From assembly GCF_958350005.1 (NCBI RefSeq), contig NZ_CATWFF010000098.1:1-7774 (forward strand): a stretch of DNA of 7,774 nt, read 5' to 3'. The position numbers were made by a program, and so were the translations under genes. The notes under the pieces were generated by a model that searched no databases, was not told the DNA's origin, and worked only from the letters and a program-made list of their open reading frames with translations. Of this stretch, positions 6,932-7,774 are shown piece after piece (position 1 is the stretch's first letter; each line of letters opens with the position of its first letter). The stretch is from an uncultured Megasphaera sp. (GTDB lineage Bacteria > Bacillota > Negativicutes > Veillonellales > Megasphaeraceae).

Positions 6932-7720
6932 TCAGCCGCCAATGACGGTGTCATACCCTGCCTGCAGAAACAGCTGCCTGACATGCTCCAGAGACTCCGG
7001 AGACGGCTCTTCAAACAGCTGTGCCTGTCGTCCCAGCTCAGTATACTTATCTTTTCCCAGCTGATGATAGGGCAGTAAATGAAGGCGCTCTACGTGAATA
7101 TCCTTGTCCTTGAGCCAGCGAATGAATGGCTGTATATCCTTTTCTTCATCCATATTGACCTGAGGTACCATAATCAGTCGCAGATACAGGACAGCACCGT
7201 CATCGCTGAGGCGCTTCATATTGGCCAGAATGTCCCTGTTGTCTGCACCAGTATACTTCCGGTGCTTATCAGGATCAAAGACCTTCATGTCATACAGGAA
7301 AAACGCCGTATACGGCAGCACCTGCTGAAACCGTTCATAAGGCACGCAGCCGCTCGTATCAATGCCGACGTCTATGCCATTTTCATTCAGCCGGCGCAAT
7401 AAAGCCGTTACAAAGGCCATATTTTCTGCCATTACTTCCCCGCCGGAAAGAGTAACGCCGCCGCCGGACTGATCATAAAAAATAATATCCTGCGCCGCTT
7501 TTTTAGCTAATGCCTCAACCGTATAGGTCTGACCAGCTATTTCTTCTCCTTCATGAGTCTGCAATGTCTCGGCCTCATACCGCTGACTTTCCGGATTATG
7601 GCACCACCTGCAGTGAAGGGGACACCCCTTGAAAAAAATCGTCGTGCGAATGCCAGGACCATCATGAATAGAAAATTTCTGAATATTAAATACGAGGGGT
7701 ACAGTATTTGCTTCGGTCAT
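6932..7720 (-). CDS. Glycyl radical enzyme activase (radical SAM), short PflA-like form
   Basis: This 262-residue radical-SAM enzyme would cleave S-adenosylmethionine and abstract hydrogen from the GRE glycine (G797 of the downstream protein). The cluster motif is C33-x3-C37-x2-C40 within KGCPLHCRWCHNPES, preceded by the activase signature SIHDGPGIRTTIFF (17-30). SGGE at 92-95 is the SAM-binding element. D144-x-K146, H153, T157-G158 and N161 match the usual activase motif. After the CX3CX2C loop the sequence runs directly into the next helix, with no ferredoxin-like insert; the only other cysteine is C125. Most activases of non-PFL GREs carry that insert with eight extra cysteines, whereas pyruvate formate-lyase activase does not. 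The start at 7720 is preferred because AAAAGAGG lies just upstream; the ATG at 7738 would add six residues but has no Shine-Dalgarno. The gene precedes the GRE by 64 bases on the same strand. By position it would be the HypE equivalent, if the GRE is HypD. Confidence 0.93.
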   Translation of the reverse strand: MTEANTVPLVFNIQKFSIHDGPGIRTTIFFKGCPLHCRWCHNPESQRYEAETLQTHEGEEIAGQTYTVEALAKKAAQDIIFYDQSGGGVTLSGGEVMAENMAFVTALLRRLNENGIDVGIDTSGCVPYERFQQVLPYTAFFLYDMKVFDPDKHRKYTGADNRDILANMKRLSDDGAVLYLRLIMVPQVNMDEEKDIQPFIRWLKDKDIHVERLHLLPYHQLGKDKYTELGRQAQLFEEPSPESLEHVRQLFLQAGYDTVIGG

Positions 7721-7727
7721 AGCATAG

Positions 7728-7735
7728 CCTCTTTT
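7728..7735 (-). promoter_or_regulatory. Ribosome binding site deciding the activase start
   Basis: On the minus strand this reads AAAAGAGG, 7 bases ahead of the ATG at 7720. The alternative in-frame ATG at 7738 overlaps the region and has only AT-rich sequence ahead of it, so 7720 is the better start. Confidence 0.65.
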
Positions 7736-7753
7736 CATGATGAATAATTATTT

Positions 7754-7773
7754 TTATACAGTATACTGTACAA
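7754..7773. promoter_or_regulatory. Palindromic operator candidate upstream of the activase-GRE operon
   Basis: A perfect 14-bp palindrome, TACAGTATACTGTA (7757-7770), sits in a 20-bp inverted repeat with one mismatched pair (7756/7771). It lies 33 bases upstream of the activase start and next to AT-rich DNA. On the minus strand it contains TATACT, a good -10 match, but any matching -35 would fall outside the window. The form suits a dimeric repressor such as a GntR-type regulator; which one is unknown. Confidence 0.55.
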
Positions 7774-7774
7774 C

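Noticed and set aside
6925..6962. Inverted repeat GGCAGG...CCTGCC at the activase-GRE junction as a terminator or attenuator.
   Set aside because: The stem is only six pairs with a long loop, lies mostly inside the activase coding end, and is not followed by a T-run.
7030..7260. Two extra copies of CAGTATACT-like sequence resembling half of the upstream palindrome.
   Set aside because: Both fall within activase codons for Lys-Tyr-Thr and lack the symmetrical second half, so they are best explained by coding.

Overview
The window looks like an anaerobic, fermentative bacterium of the Firmicutes, possibly a Negativicute such as a Megasphaera relative. The grounds are strong AGGAGG-type ribosome binding sites, roughly balanced base composition, bacterial microcompartment (BMC) genes, and an oxygen-sensitive glycyl radical enzyme. 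The genus is a guess from general character; no marker gene is present.

Plus strand, 31-1749: this appears to be the 3' end of a BMC operon. It encodes an EutS/PduU-type permuted shell protein, an EutP/PduV-type small GTPase-like protein, and a GlpF-type glycerol/polyol channel. The genes are closely spaced, each with its own Shine-Dalgarno site, and a strong hairpin terminator follows at 1761-1807. The catalytic core of the compartment lies upstream of the window, so its substrate cannot be read here. The channel hints at a small neutral polyol.

Plus strand, 1828-4275: only 20 bases after that terminator comes a two-gene unit of unknown function. The first protein has five TPR-like helical repeats joined by a Pro/Ala-rich linker to a DUF4037 nucleotidyltransferase-like domain. 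The second is a DUF4125 protein. A bidirectional terminator with an 18-bp stem (4334-4377) closes this side.

Minus strand, 7720-4399: a convergent two-gene operon carries a radical-SAM activase and then a glycyl radical enzyme (GRE). The GRE aligns by recall with trans-4-hydroxy-L-proline dehydratase (HypD) and keeps every HypD pocket residue I could place. It is preceded by an Ala/Lys/Pro N-terminal tail built from three tandem 24-bp repeats. The activase is the short form, without the ferredoxin-like insert usual for activases of non-PFL GREs. A 20-bp near-perfect palindrome just upstream (7754-7773) is a likely operator.

The activase would install the glycyl radical on G797 of the GRE, which would then dehydrate its substrate: 4-hydroxyproline if the HypD assignment holds, giving pyrroline-5-carboxylate. 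Whether this pair works with the adjacent BMC or is merely a neighbour is the main open question. The N-terminal tail is the one feature that might link them. There is no gene-free stretch longer than 300 bases.
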